DNA from: WLJO01 sp945889085
Lineage (GTDB): Bacteria > Actinomycetota > Acidimicrobiia > Acidimicrobiales > Ilumatobacteraceae
Length of the DNA stretch: 50,488 nucleotides
Reading direction: 5' to 3'
Assembly (NCBI GenBank): GCA_945889085.1
Contig: CAMDBM010000023.1
Coordinates: 1 to 50,488, forward strand
Below the pieces are notes generated by a model. It saw only the letters and a program-made list of their open reading frames with translations. It was not told the origin of the DNA and did no database searches. Every line of letters begins with the position of its first letter. The first letter of the stretch is position 1. Below are positions 8,111-18,067 of the stretch, piece by piece. The translations under genes and the position numbers were made by a program.

Positions 8111-9325
8111 CTACTCGATGCGGAGGCCGGAGATCGCACGGGCGATCACCAACTGCTGGATCTCCGATGTCCCTTCAAAGATGGTGTGAATCTTCGCATC
8201 ACGGTGCCAGCGCTCCACGGGGTATTCACGGGTGTAGCCGTTGCCGCCGAGGATCTGGATTGCCTCTTGGGTGACCCACACGGCCACTTCACTCGCCTTG
8301 TACTTGCTCATCGAACCTTCACCGTTCTTGTACCCGCCATTTCGGGCGAGCCAGGCAGCGCGCCAGATGAGCAGACGGCTGGCGTCGATCTCGGTGATCA
8401 TGTTGGCGAGCTTGAACGCAATGGACTGGTTCATGATGATCGGCCTGCCGAACGCCACGCGCTCCTTGGCGTACTCGAGCGAGTACTCGTAGGCCGCACG
8501 GGCGATACCGATGGCCTGCGCACCCACCGCCGGCCGGGTTGCCTCGAATGTCGCCATCGCTGGCTGCTTGCCGCCGCTGTGCCCGACTTCTCGTGCACGG
8601 GCCAGCTTCGCGTCGAGCTTGTCCTTGCCGCCGAGCAAGCAACGACCGGGGATGCGCACGTCGTCGAGCACCACCTCGCTCGTGTGGGATGCCTTGATGC
8701 CGTGCTTGGCGTACTTCTGCCCCATCGACAGTCCCTTCGTGCCCGGCGGCACGATAAAGGAAGCTTGCCCACGGCCCTTGAGTGCCGGATCCACGGCAGC
8801 CACCACTACGTGCACACTGGCGATGCCGCCGTTGGTGATCCACGCCTTCGTACCGTTGAGCACCCATTCGTCGTTGGCCTCGTCGTACACGGCACGCGTG
8901 CGCAGCGACGACACGTCGGAGCCTGCATCGGGTTCGCTCACGCAGAACGCCCCGAGCCGAACGTCGTCCGCCGTCCCGTAGCACTGCGGCACCCACTCCA
9001 TAACCTGCTCGGGCGTGCCGTTGCCCGAGATACCGGCCGCAGCAAGGCCGGACCCCATGATGGCCATGCCAATCCCCGCGTCACCCCAGAACAGTTCCTC
9101 AATCGCTACCGGGAGCGTGAGGCCGCTCTTGTCTCCGATGGCGTTCAGCATGAACTCGAACCCATAGAGACCGATCTTGGCGGCCTCCTGGACGATCGGC
9201 CAGGGGAACTCCTCACGCTCGTCCCACTCGTGAGCGGCCGGCCGGATCACGTCGGCGGCAAACGTGTGGACCCAGCTCTGGATCTGCTGCTGGTCATCAT
9301 TCAGGGTGAGCGAAAACTCTGCCAT
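8111..9325 (-). CDS. Acyl-CoA dehydrogenase
   Basis: This 404-residue flavoenzyme oxidises an acyl-CoA at the alpha-beta bond. Visible family features are the N-terminal helical domain, the FAD/substrate segment LGAFCVSEPDAGSDVSSL (~residues 130-147), WVLNGTKAWITNGG, the RVAFGRPI-x-NQS signature and the C-terminal IQILGGNGYTREYPVERWHRDAKIHTIFEGTSEIQQ. The Glu of IFEGTSE is the usual catalytic base of short/medium-chain enzymes. Full length for the family. Its stop is one base from the stop of the convergent membrane-protein gene, and it lies 47 bp downstream of the acyltransferase stop on the same strand. Confidence 0.92.
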   Translation of the reverse strand: MAEFSLTLNDDQQQIQSWVHTFAADVIRPAAHEWDEREEFPWPIVQEAAKIGLYGFEFMLNAIGDKSGLTLPVAIEELFWGDAGIGMAIMGSGLAAAGISGNGTPEQVMEWVPQCYGTADDVRLGAFCVSEPDAGSDVSSLRTRAVYDEANDEWVLNGTKAWITNGGIASVHVVVAAVDPALKGRGQASFIVPPGTKGLSMGQKYAKHGIKASHTSEVVLDDVRIPGRCLLGGKDKLDAKLARAREVGHSGGKQPAMATFEATRPAVGAQAIGIARAAYEYSLEYAKERVAFGRPIIMNQSIAFKLANMITEIDASRLLIWRAAWLARNGGYKNGEGSMSKYKASEVAVWVTQEAIQILGGNGYTREYPVERWHRDAKIHTIFEGTSEIQQLVIARAISGLRIE

Positions 9326-9372
9326 GCCCAGAAGTTACCGCCGGGTAGGTTCAACCCCACCCAGGTCTGGGA

Positions 9373-11571
9373 TCACTTGCGAGGACGCTTGGCGTGCTGC
9401 GCGGCGCCGACCGGAATGGCGAGCAACTGGTCCTTGATCGCGTCGTAGACGATCGCTGCACCCTGAGGCGTGTAGTGCACTCCGTCGTAGCGCAGCCACC
9501 AGTTCTTCGCGGTCTTCTCGTCCGTACACCACACCTGTGGACCGTTGATAAAGGTGACGTTTGCCGGGTCCGCGGCAGCAACCTCGCGGAGCAACCGGTT
9601 GAGGTGGCGGGTGCGCGTGTCGTCTCCGCGCTCGGGGAACTCGAACGTGCCGGGCCCACCGGTGAAGTGCGGTCGGTAGCAGGGCACCTCCAGCAGCGCA
9701 ACCTTTGCGCCGGTGCCGATCAGTGCGTCGATGCCCGAACGGAGGTTGCTCCTAAAAGTCGTGTTGAACTCGGCGCTCGCGAACACGACCGTGTCCTTGC
9801 CGTAGTCGATGTCGAACACGTCCCACGCACCGAGGACAACCAGCGCGATCTCGGCAGCAGCCTTGGTGGCCTTGGTGGCCCAGCGGTTTGCCCAGTTCTT
9901 GCAGACACGGAAGTCCCGTCCGGTCTTGCGCACGCCGACAGCAACACCGCGGCTGTTGATGCTGCAGCCGCTCAACTGCCCGTCGACAAACCGCAGGGTC
10001 TTGCGGACGTTGCGCGGCGAGTTGCGCGCGAACGCGCCAGCCGTCGAGTCTCCGACCGCGATAACCCGGCGCGGCAGGGCCGGGAGCGTTGTGGTGGGTG
10101 CCGGTTGGGTGGGTGACACCGTGGGATCGGACCCGTCCGGTATCGCAGTGGTTTGCGTTGCCCCGGAACTGCTCGGCTCCGGTGGTTCCGGCAGAGCGGC
10201 GTCGGTGTCGGTGTCGGCCTCCGTCTCCGGATCGAGGACGGCGTCAGTGATCTCTGTGTCTGCGCCCGCCGCGGCAGCCCCATCTGGACCGCCGACCCCG
10301 GGTGCCCGCACTACCGCGAGCGCCACCACGAGAGCGGACACGGCGAGCACCGAGCCGACCGCCGTGAGGGCGGCCCGTCGACGCAGCCGCGACAACAACC
10401 ATCCGGTGCGCACAGGGGTCTCAACGAAGCGGTAGCAGAGCTCTGACACCAACGCCGTGGCCGGGATGCCGATGACAAGTCGGGCCAGGGTGGACCGCCC
10501 CTCGAGGGGTCCAACAAAGATCGGCCAGTGCCAGATATACAGGCCGTACGAGCGACGGCCGATGGCCGCCATCACCCGGTTGCCGAACAGTGCGCGCATG
10601 GCGCGCGCGCCCGGATGGACCGATGCAGCGATCGCTATCGCGCTGAGCACTGAGACGGCCGTGAGCCCACCGCGGTAGAGGAACGCCGACTCGTTCGACA
10701 GCACGAGAGATGCCACGACCACACCCGCCGTGGCGAGGAGCCCTAGCGCGTCAGCCCGCGCCGAGCGCACCGGCTCCGCACCCTGCGTGTGCCGTCGCCA
10801 CGGCGACCACACGACAGCAAGCGCAACACCGATGAGGATGCCGCCCACACGGGTCACCGTGCTGAGGTACGCCCAGTTCTGCCGAAGATCGTCGAGCTGG
10901 GCGCCCGTCTCGCCGAGGCGCTCGACCGGCCGCTGCCAGACGATGACAAGCGCCACGATCGACACCATCGCAGCGGGCAGCACCAGCCCGAGAAGCCGGC
11001 GGCGTTCCGGCGAGCGACGGAGCACGAGCATCAGGAGCGGCGGGAACAGGAGGTAAAAGTGCTCCTCGACCGCCAGTGACCAGAGGTGTCGAAGCAGGTG
11101 GGGCACACCCTCGAAATAGCTGACCTTGCGGAATAGCTGTTGGAAGTTCGAGGTGTACGACACGGCGAACGGGATGTCGTGGCGCAGGTCCGAGAGATAT
11201 GCGCGGCCCCACACCATCGCCCACACAGACGCAACGACAATCATCACCCAGAGGGCAGGGATGAGCCTGCGGAACCGTCGTCCCCAGAACTTCCCGAGCG
11301 CAATCGTTCCCGTGCGCTCCCGCTCCTCGAGCAGCAGCGTGGTGATGAGATAGCCCGAGACCACGAAGAACACCTCGACACCGAGGAAGCCACCGTTGAA
11401 GAACCACGGCTTGGGAACCCCTGACGGGAGCGCAGCGTTGCGCACGACGCCTGCGTGGTACAGGATCACCAAGGCAACACTGAGTGCCCGCACACCATCG
11501 AGAGCGGGCTGATAGCCCATCCCGCGCGTGCTTCTGTCGGACGGAGCCGTGGGCGGTTTTGCGTCGCTCAT
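9373..11571 (-). CDS. OafA/YrhL-type acyltransferase with C-terminal SGNH domain
   Basis: The 732-residue protein is an integral-membrane acyltransferase-3 family enzyme that moves acyl (often acetyl) groups to cell-surface glycans. The N-terminal part (residues ~20-370) contains LDGVRALSVALVILYHAG with the key His, FFVVSGYLITTLLL, RRFRRLIPALW and about ten membrane helices. A Ser/Thr/Pro/Asp-rich linker (~residues 420-495) leads to an extracellular SGNH hydrolase-like domain with block I as RRVIAVGDSTAG (nucleophile Ser in GDS) and WWLRYDGVHYTPQGA carrying the catalytic Asp and His. Seven bases separate its start from the preceding MFS gene stop, so cysS-MFS-acyltransferase is probably one transcription unit. 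The start at 11571 gives a short cytosolic leader; an internal ATG 17 codons later is possible. Confidence 0.88.
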   Translation of the reverse strand: MSDAKPPTAPSDRSTRGMGYQPALDGVRALSVALVILYHAGVVRNAALPSGVPKPWFFNGGFLGVEVFFVVSGYLITTLLLEERERTGTIALGKFWGRRFRRLIPALWVMIVVASVWAMVWGRAYLSDLRHDIPFAVSYTSNFQQLFRKVSYFEGVPHLLRHLWSLAVEEHFYLLFPPLLMLVLRRSPERRRLLGLVLPAAMVSIVALVIVWQRPVERLGETGAQLDDLRQNWAYLSTVTRVGGILIGVALAVVWSPWRRHTQGAEPVRSARADALGLLATAGVVVASLVLSNESAFLYRGGLTAVSVLSAIAIAASVHPGARAMRALFGNRVMAAIGRRSYGLYIWHWPIFVGPLEGRSTLARLVIGIPATALVSELCYRFVETPVRTGWLLSRLRRRAALTAVGSVLAVSALVVALAVVRAPGVGGPDGAAAAGADTEITDAVLDPETEADTDTDAALPEPPEPSSSGATQTTAIPDGSDPTVSPTQPAPTTTLPALPRRVIAVGDSTAGAFARNSPRNVRKTLRFVDGQLSGCSINSRGVAVGVRKTGRDFRVCKNWANRWATKATKAAAEIALVVLGAWDVFDIDYGKDTVVFASAEFNTTFRSNLRSGIDALIGTGAKVALLEVPCYRPHFTGGPGTFEFPERGDDTRTRHLNRLLREVAAADPANVTFINGPQVWCTDEKTAKNWWLRYDGVHYTPQGAAIVYDAIKDQLLAIPVGAAQHAKRPRK

Positions 11572-11578
11572 CCGTCGG

Positions 11579-12793
11579 TCAGTTTGTCACCGGCACGTCT
11601 GCAGCACCGAGCGTGCGCTTGCGACTGCCACCGGGCTGTCCCAGCATCACGACGAGCGCCACCGTGCACAGACCGGCACCGACGAGGTACGGCGCCGGGA
11701 TCGCCACGTGCTCGAAGAGCACTCCGGCCATCACTGGCCCGATCACGCGGGCCACTGCCGAGATCCCCTGTTGGAAGCCCAATGCCTCGCCCCGCTGGTG
11801 GTCCGGAACCCGGCCGGTCACCACCAGGCTCAGGCTCGGGGTGACGAGGCCTTGTCCGACGGTGAGCAGGGCGAGCGCCGGCACGAGCACGGCCCACGAC
11901 TCGGCGACGGCAAGCACGAGCAGCCCGAGGCCGTTGAGCAGCAGCCCGGCCTGCAGCGTCCGCGTCGAACCAAGCGCCCTCGTGACCGGCCGGACCATCG
12001 CGCCCTGCACGACCGTGAGCAACAGCCCGATCCCGATGAAGACGGTGGCAACACCGCCCTCTTTCAGCCCGAAGCGCTGCTTCGTGAGCAGTGCGAAGGT
12101 GGCCTCGAAGCCGGCGAAGGCACACACCGCCACGAACGTTGCGAGCGCAATCCCCCACAGGCGGTTTGCCTGCGCATCGCGCGGCGGGCGCTCGGCCCGG
12201 ACCGACCGCGGGCGCGTTTCGGGTACCCGTCGGATGGCGATCAGCGCGTTGAGCAGTGCGAGCCCGCCGGCCACGTAGAACGGAACGTGAGGCCCGCCGA
12301 GCGACGCAAGGCCGCCGAGCGCGGGCCCGACGATAAAGCCGATCCCGAACGCCGCCCCGATCAGGCCAAGCGCCCTCGGTCGTTCCTCCGGCTCAACCAT
12401 GTCGGTCACCGCCCCCTGCGCGACAGCCACGCTCGCCCCGCTCGCGCCGTCGAGTATCCGCGCAAGGAAGAGCAACCAGAGCACGTTCGCAGCACCCGTG
12501 AGAAAGCTCGCTACTGCCGTGCCGAACAGCGAGAGGAGCAGAACCGGCTTGCGACCGATGCGGTCCGACAGACGGCCGAGCAATGGGGCGCACACGAACT
12601 GAGCGAGCGAGAACGAGGCGAAGAGGAGCCCGACAGCGACACCGCCCGCACCGAAGCGCTCGGCGTAGCGCCCGAGGATCGGTACCACGATCCCGAACCC
12701 GACGAGGTCGAGCGCGACAGTGCTCCAGATCACCCAGAATCCGCGGGGAAGGGGTACGCGCTCTTGGCGCTCGGGTCGGTTTCGGCGGGGCAC
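11579..12793 (-). CDS. MFS transporter (drug:H+ antiporter-like)
   Basis: This 404-residue protein has twelve predicted hydrophobic helices. The major-facilitator loop 2-3 signature appears as APLLGRLSDRIGRKPVLLLSLFG and the antiporter motif C-like segment as GAAFGIGFIVGPALGG around helix 5. These are typical of DHA1-type exporters (tetracycline/multidrug antiporter relatives). The GTG at 12793 was chosen because the protein then begins with a short basic leader before helix 1. It lies 11 bp after the cysS stop. The Shine-Dalgarno sequence is poor, consistent with translational coupling. Substrate is unknown. Confidence 0.85.
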   Translation of the reverse strand: MPRRNRPERQERVPLPRGFWVIWSTVALDLVGFGIVVPILGRYAERFGAGGVAVGLLFASFSLAQFVCAPLLGRLSDRIGRKPVLLLSLFGTAVASFLTGAANVLWLLFLARILDGASGASVAVAQGAVTDMVEPEERPRALGLIGAAFGIGFIVGPALGGLASLGGPHVPFYVAGGLALLNALIAIRRVPETRPRSVRAERPPRDAQANRLWGIALATFVAVCAFAGFEATFALLTKQRFGLKEGGVATVFIGIGLLLTVVQGAMVRPVTRALGSTRTLQAGLLLNGLGLLVLAVAESWAVLVPALALLTVGQGLVTPSLSLVVTGRVPDHQRGEALGFQQGISAVARVIGPVMAGVLFEHVAIPAPYLVGAGLCTVALVVMLGQPGGSRKRTLGAADVPVTN

Positions 12794-12804
12794 AGTGTCA
12801 GCGA

Positions 12805-14166
12805 TCAGCGGCGAACCGTAGTACCAAGCTTGGTGGTCTCGACGATCCAGCCCCCGGCCTGCAGTTCGCCCCGCAGCGCGTCCGCGGCAGCAAAATCCTT
12901 CGCGGCCCTCGCGGCGTCGAGCGCCGCGGCCTTTGCGGTGATGTCCTCCGGCACGTCCCCCGCAGCCTTGAGCACGAGGCCGACCGCTGAGCACATCTCC
13001 TGGACCGATGCGGCCAGGGCACCGGCAAGGCCGGCGTCTCCCGCGTCCAGGGCGGCATTGGCGCGTCGCACCGAGTCGAACAGGACAGCCATTGCCGTAG
13101 GGCTGTCGAGGTCGTTGTCCATGCGCTCGCGGAACTGCTCGATCACGGCTTGGTCCGGTGCGGCACCTACCGCGACACCGGCCGTGCGTGCGGCGAACGA
13201 GTCGAGACCCGCGAGCGCGTTGACCGCTGCGTCGATGTTGTCCTGGCTGACGCGTACGGGCGACCGATAGTGCGTCTGCAGGAGGACCATCCGGTAGGCG
13301 CGGGGGTCGTAATGATCGGTGAGGTCGAGGAGATTCTCCACGTTGCCGATGCTCTTCGACATCTTCTCGCCCTCGGTGTCCACCACGAAGCCGTTGTGCA
13401 TCCAGTGGTTCGCAAACCGCTTCCCGAGAGCAACAGCCTGCGCCCGCTCGTTCTCGTGGTGCGGGAACTGGAGGTCCTGGCCTCCGCAGTGCAGGTCGAA
13501 ACCCTCTCCGAGCAGTTCGAGCGACATCACGACGCACTCACTGTGCCAACCCGGTCGTCCGTCGCCCCACGGTGAGGGCCAGTTCGGCTCGCCCGGCTTC
13601 GCGAACTTCCACAGGGCAAAGTCCGCCGGGTTCCGCTTCTGTGCCGCGCCGAGCACCTCGCGCTCGCCACCACCGGCCAGCATGTCCTCGAGCGACTGGT
13701 GGGCGAGCAGCCCGTAGTCCGGCACCGCTGACACTGCGAGGTAGACCCCGTCGTCGGTTGCGTAGGCGGCATCCTTCGCAACGAGCTCGGCGATCATCGC
13801 CACCATGGCGCCGACGAACTCGGTGGCGTGGGGGATGTCGGTCGGCCGCTCAACGTTCAACCTCTCCATCGCCTTGAACCAGATGTTCTCGCACTTATGC
13901 GTGATCTCCTCCCACGGCCGGCCCTCCCGGGCGGCGCGGTCGATGATCTTGTCGTCGATGTCGGTGATGTTCGACACGAGCCGGACCGAGAGCCCTGTCC
14001 ACTCGAGATAGCGGCGCAGGACGTCGTAGACGATCGTCGCCCGGCCGTGGCCGAGGTGCGGGGGGCCGTAGACGGTCGGCCCGCAGAGATAGATGCTCAC
14101 CAGTCCGGGTTGGCGGAGTGCGAGTTCGCGCACCTCCTGGGTGGCGCTGTCGTACAGATGGAGCAC
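12805..14166 (-). CDS. cysS: Cysteinyl-tRNA synthetase
   Basis: The 453-residue class I synthetase charges tRNA-Cys. It shows IYLCGPTVYGPPHLGHGR, combining the zinc-ligand Cys with the HIGH-type motif (H-L-G-H); the zinc/active-site segment GWHSECVVM; HCGGQDLQFPHHENERAQ; and the KMSKS loop GEKMSKSIGN. The DALR-type helical tail (~residues 330-440) is present, which distinguishes it from the shorter mycothiol ligase MshC. The GTG at 14166 gives the standard N-terminus (LHLYDSATQEVREL) and leaves 51 bp to the divergent valS start. The upstream in-frame ATG at 14211 would leave only six bases, so it is less likely. Confidence 0.93.
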   Translation of the reverse strand: MLHLYDSATQEVRELALRQPGLVSIYLCGPTVYGPPHLGHGRATIVYDVLRRYLEWTGLSVRLVSNITDIDDKIIDRAAREGRPWEEITHKCENIWFKAMERLNVERPTDIPHATEFVGAMVAMIAELVAKDAAYATDDGVYLAVSAVPDYGLLAHQSLEDMLAGGGEREVLGAAQKRNPADFALWKFAKPGEPNWPSPWGDGRPGWHSECVVMSLELLGEGFDLHCGGQDLQFPHHENERAQAVALGKRFANHWMHNGFVVDTEGEKMSKSIGNVENLLDLTDHYDPRAYRMVLLQTHYRSPVRVSQDNIDAAVNALAGLDSFAARTAGVAVGAAPDQAVIEQFRERMDNDLDSPTAMAVLFDSVRRANAALDAGDAGLAGALAASVQEMCSAVGLVLKAAGDVPEDITAKAAALDAARAAKDFAAADALRGELQAGGWIVETTKLGTTVRR

Positions 14167-14217
14167 GTCGGACAGGTTAGGGCCACGAGCCCCACCGGCC
14201 GATAACTTCATCTGCCT

Positions 14218-16749
14218 ATGGTGAACGTTCCGGAGAAGCCGTCGATCGACGGTATCGAGGCCCGCTGGATGCAGCAGTGGGATACCGAGGGCACCTATCG
14301 CTTCGACAGGTCGGCCGGGCGAAGCGAGGTTTTCGCCATCGACACACCCCCGCCCACGGTCTCGGGCAGCCTGCACATCGGTCACGTGTTCTCCTACACC
14401 CACACCGACACCATCGCCCGGTACCACCGCATGCGGGGCAAGCAGGTCTTCTATCCCATTGGCTGGGACGACAACGGTCTGGCGACCGAACGACGCGTGC
14501 AGAACGTCACTGGTGTGCGCTGTGACCCCTCGCTGCCCTTCGAGCCGGGTTTTGCGGCCCCCTTCAACGGCGACGTCCCCAAGGACCACCGAGCCGTCCC
14601 CGTGAGCCGGCCGAACTTCGTGGACCTCTGCAGGGCTATCACCCACATCGACGAGCAGGCCTTCGAGGACCTCTTCCGGCGCCTCGGACTGTCGGTGGAC
14701 TGGTCGCTGCTCTATACGACGATCGGCGAGACCGCCAGGCGCACGAGCCAGCGCGCCTTCGTGCGCAACCTCGCGCGCGGCGAGGCGTATCAGCAGGACG
14801 CCCCGACGCTGTACGACATTGACGAGCGCACCGCCGTCGCCCAGGCCGAGATGGAGGACCGGGACATGCCCGGCGCCTACCACCGCCTCGCCTTCCACCG
14901 GGAGGGCGGTGCGGACGACCTGCTCATCGACACCACCCGGCCCGAACTGCTCGCGTCGTGCGTTGCCCTCGTGGCGCACCCCGATGACGCGAGGTACCAA
15001 CCGCTGTTCGGCACCACCGTCACCACACCGCTCTACGGCGTGGCGGTTCCCGTGCTCGCCCACCGTCTGGCGGACCCCGAAAAGGGCACCGGCATCGCAA
15101 TGATCTGTACGTTCGGCGATGTCACCGACGTGACCTGGTGGCGCGAACTGAACCTCACCAACCGGGCGCTCATCGGTTTCGACGGTGTGTTCGCCGGGGA
15201 GACCCCCGAGTGGATCGCCTCGGCAACGGGCGCCACCCACTATGAGCAGATCGCCGGCAGGGCCCCCAAGCAGGCCCAGCGACTCGTCGTCGAGCAGTTG
15301 CGGGCGTCCGGCGAGATGATCGGCGAGCCGAGGGCAATCACCCACCCGGTGAAGTTCTACGAACGCGGCAGCCGACCCCTCGAGATCGTCGCCACCCGGC
15401 AGTGGTACATCCGCAACGGTGGTCGGGACCAGCAGTTGCGAGACGCGCTCGTCCGGCGCGGTTCGGAACTCGCGTGGCACCCGACGTTCATGCAGCACCG
15501 CTACGACAACTGGGTCGGCGGCCTCAATGGCGACTGGCTGATCAGCCGCCAGCGCTACTTCGGCGTGCCGCTGCCCCTGTGGTACCGGCTCGATGCCGAG
15601 GGCAACACGGATTACGCCCAGGTGCTCGTACCCACCGAGGACCGCCTGCCGGTCGATCCCTCGACGGACTGTCCGGCTGGCTTCGACGAGTCCCAGCGCG
15701 GCGTGCCGGGCGGCTTCGTCGGCGATCCCGATGTGATGGACACCTGGGCTACGTCGTCGCTCACGCCCCAGATCGCCGGGAAGTGGGAGGACGATGCCGA
15801 TCTGTTCGGGCGCGTGTTCCCGATGGACGTTCGCCCGCAGGGTCACGACATCATCCGCACCTGGCTGTTCTCCACCGTGGTGCGCAGCCACCACGAGCAC
15901 GGCTGCGTGCCTTGGCGCAACGCTTCGCTGAGCGGCTGGATCCTCGACCCGGACCGCAAGAAGATGTCCAAGTCCAAGGGCAACGTGGTCACCCCGATGC
16001 ACCTGCTCGAGCAGTACGGCACGGATGCCGTTCGCTACTGGGCGGCCTCTGGCCGTCCCGGTGTGGACACGGCCTTCGACGAGGGCCAGATGAAGATCGG
16101 CCGCAAACTGGCCACGAAGCTGCTGAACGCGACCAAGTTCGTGCTCGGCTTCGACGAGAGCGCCGCCGGCGAACCCACCTCGCCGCTCGACCTGCTCATG
16201 CTCGAGCGGGTGAACGCTGTTGCCGCCGAGGCCACCGCAGCCTTCGAGGAGTTCGACTACGCCCGTGCACTCGAGCGCACGGAGTCGGTGTTCTGGTGGT
16301 TCTGCGACGACTACGTCGAACTCGTGAAGGGCCGCGCGTACGCCGGAGATCCGTCGTCGGTCGGTGCACTGCGCCTCGCCCTCAGCGTATTCCAGCGACT
16401 CTTCGCCCCGTTCCTCCCCTTCGCCACGGAAGAGGTCTGGAGTTGGTGGCAGTCCGGTTCGGTGCACAGCCAGCCGTGGCCCGCTGAGCCGCTTACCGGC
16501 GCGGACCTCACGGCGCTCGACACAACCTGCGAAGTGCTCGCGGCAATCAGGCGCACCAAGACCGAGGCCAAGACGTCCCAGCGGTCCGAGGTGGCGGTGC
16601 TCACCGTCGGCGGGCCGGCTTCCCTGCTCGAGGCCCTCACCGCCGGCGTGGCCGACCTGTGCACCGCGGGTTCGGTGAGGGATTTCCGTCTCGAGTCCGG
16701 CGCGCCGGCACTCGAGATCCGGGTGGAACTCGCCCCCACCGACGCCTGA
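14218..16749 (+). CDS. valS: Valyl-tRNA synthetase
   Basis: This 843-residue class I synthetase carries TPPPTVSGSLHIGHVFSYTHTD (HIGH motif, residues ~42-63), the GWDDNGLATERRV segment, the editing domain with DDLLIDTTRPELLASCVALVAHPDD, the GHDIIRTW segment, KKMSKSKGNVVTP (KMSKS loop) and a helical anticodon-binding domain. It is somewhat shorter than the E. coli enzyme (about 950 residues). After the anticodon domain only a short tail follows, so the C-terminal coiled-coil arm typical of many ValS is absent or reduced. It is divergently paired with cysS. Confidence 0.94.
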   Translation: MVNVPEKPSIDGIEARWMQQWDTEGTYRFDRSAGRSEVFAIDTPPPTVSGSLHIGHVFSYTHTDTIARYHRMRGKQVFYPIGWDDNGLATERRVQNVTGVRCDPSLPFEPGFAAPFNGDVPKDHRAVPVSRPNFVDLCRAITHIDEQAFEDLFRRLGLSVDWSLLYTTIGETARRTSQRAFVRNLARGEAYQQDAPTLYDIDERTAVAQAEMEDRDMPGAYHRLAFHREGGADDLLIDTTRPELLASCVALVAHPDDARYQPLFGTTVTTPLYGVAVPVLAHRLADPEKGTGIAMICTFGDVTDVTWWRELNLTNRALIGFDGVFAGETPEWIASATGATHYEQIAGRAPKQAQRLVVEQLRASGEMIGEPRAITHPVKFYERGSRPLEIVATRQWYIRNGGRDQQLRDALVRRGSELAWHPTFMQHRYDNWVGGLNGDWLISRQRYFGVPLPLWYRLDAEGNTDYAQVLVPTEDRLPVDPSTDCPAGFDESQRGVPGGFVGDPDVMDTWATSSLTPQIAGKWEDDADLFGRVFPMDVRPQGHDIIRTWLFSTVVRSHHEHGCVPWRNASLSGWILDPDRKKMSKSKGNVVTPMHLLEQYGTDAVRYWAASGRPGVDTAFDEGQMKIGRKLATKLLNATKFVLGFDESAAGEPTSPLDLLMLERVNAVAAEATAAFEEFDYARALERTESVFWWFCDDYVELVKGRAYAGDPSSVGALRLALSVFQRLFAPFLPFATEEVWSWWQSGSVHSQPWPAEPLTGADLTALDTTCEVLAAIRRTKTEAKTSQRSEVAVLTVGGPASLLEALTAGVADLCTAGSVRDFRLESGAPALEIRVELAPTDA

Positions 16750-16784
16750 CGCCTGACGTCTGACGTCGACGAGACCCTGCCCTG

Positions 16785-16800
16785 CCCCGCCCCGGCGGGG
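16785..16800. terminator. GC hairpin after valS (weak terminator candidate)
   Basis: CCCCGC (16785-16790) pairs with GCGGGG (16795-16800) around a four-base loop, 36 bp after the valS stop. No T-tract follows, so it is at best a weak or Rho-assisted terminator. Between the stop and the hairpin lies a short direct repetition of (GCCTGAC/GTCTGAC) units with no clear function. Confidence 0.35.
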
Positions 16801-16815
16801 ACTGCCTACTAGCGT

Positions 16816-18054
16816 ATGAGGGCAATGTCTGCGTACCAGAACTTCTCCGGTGGCCCCAACGGCCGGGCGGGCCGGACCTGGTCCCAGCGGCTCGTACTGG
16901 CCGGCAGCATCCTCCTTGCGGCCGTGAGCCTCGTGATCGCCCTCGTGATGGTCGTGGTGCAGCGGAACCTCGAGCAGATCAAGCGTGTCGACACCCGCGC
17001 CGTCCCGGTGGGCGAGACAAGAACCTCCACGCCGCTCACGCTGGAGTCGCTCACCGAGGGCCTCGTGAAGACCTCCATCGTCGACAACAGCACCGGCAAC
17101 ACGCTTGCCCCCATCAGCACCGTGGCCCCCGGCACCATCGAGTCGGTCAACTTCCTCATGACCGGTTCGGACAACCGCAGTTGTATCGACCCGAACTCGG
17201 AGTTCGCGAGCACCTTCCTCGGCGGCGGGGCGGGCGGCAACCGACCGGACACCATCATGCTGCTGCACATCGAGGCCAGTACCGGCACGGTCGGGATGCT
17301 CTCGTTCCCCCGTGACCTCTGGGTGCCTGTTGCCGGGACCAACAAGATGTCCAAGATCAATGCCACGTTCACGAAGAACGACCCGACTCGGCTCATCGCC
17401 ACGATCGAGAGCTTCTTCCAGCTCCAGATCGACCACTACATCAGTATCGACTTCTGCGTCTTCAAGGACCTCGTGAACGCCGTCGGCGGGATCAAGATCC
17501 CGTTCCTCACGCCGCTACGTGACCGCAACACCCGCCTCAACGTGCCCGAGGCCGGCTGCTTCAAGTTCGACGGCGATCACGCCCTTGCGTACGTCCGGAG
17601 CCGCCACCTCCAGTACCGGAACGCTGCGGGAACGTGGCAGAGCGAGGGCACCGCGGACATCGGCCGCATCAAGCGTCAGCAGGACTTCATCCGCCGGGTG
17701 ATGAACGCGGTCCGCTCGAAGGGGGCCCTCAACATCGGGCTCGTCACCAAGCTCGTCAAGTTGTTCGAGAAGCGGGTCGTGGTGGACGCAAACCTCACAG
17801 CGAGCGACGTCCTCTCGCTGGCCGGCGCGCTCAAGGGGTTCGACCCCGGAGCAACACGCAGTTTCATCATCGAGGGAAAGATCACCGCCAAGGGTCCTCA
17901 GTCGGTCGTCGACCCGCAGTTGTCCGGTTCGCGGATGCGCACCATCCTCACTGCGTTCCGGGGCGACACGTACCTCAAGAACATCCCCAACGTGAACCAG
18001 AACAACGTCTACGGGACCAAGAGCATCCTTCCGGACCCCGACACCAAGTGTTGA
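16816..18054 (+). CDS. LytR-CpsA-Psr (LCP) family cell-wall glycopolymer ligase
   Basis: The 412-residue protein has a short cytosolic leader, one membrane segment (LVLAGSILLAAVSLVIALVMVVV, residues ~32-54) and an extracytoplasmic LCP domain (~residues 110-290). Family hallmarks are NFLMTGSDNR, GGNRPDTIMLLHIEASTGTVGMLSFPRDLWVPV with the conserved Asp and Arg that bind the polyprenyl-phosphate donor, INATF, FQLQIDHYISIDF and DGDHALAYVRSRH. LCP enzymes transfer lipid-linked glycopolymers (teichoic acid, arabinogalactan-like) to peptidoglycan or protein. A second in-frame ATG at 16825 could be the true start. It is convergent with the VWA gene, 13 bp between stops. Confidence 0.9.
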   Translation: MRAMSAYQNFSGGPNGRAGRTWSQRLVLAGSILLAAVSLVIALVMVVVQRNLEQIKRVDTRAVPVGETRTSTPLTLESLTEGLVKTSIVDNSTGNTLAPISTVAPGTIESVNFLMTGSDNRSCIDPNSEFASTFLGGGAGGNRPDTIMLLHIEASTGTVGMLSFPRDLWVPVAGTNKMSKINATFTKNDPTRLIATIESFFQLQIDHYISIDFCVFKDLVNAVGGIKIPFLTPLRDRNTRLNVPEAGCFKFDGDHALAYVRSRHLQYRNAAGTWQSEGTADIGRIKRQQDFIRRVMNAVRSKGALNIGLVTKLVKLFEKRVVVDANLTASDVLSLAGALKGFDPGATRSFIIEGKITAKGPQSVVDPQLSGSRMRTILTAFRGDTYLKNIPNVNQNNVYGTKSILPDPDTKC

Positions 18055-18067
18055 ACAGGCAGGTGCG

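Noticed and set aside
11528..13270. A 580-residue forward frame
   Set aside because: It is antisense to the MFS exporter and cysS, and has no membrane segments or domain signature.
12805..17436. A 1543-residue reverse frame
   Set aside because: Only its last 453 residues are cysS. The rest is antisense to valS and the LCP gene, whose forward motifs (HIGH, KMSKS, LCP Arg/Asp) are unambiguous.
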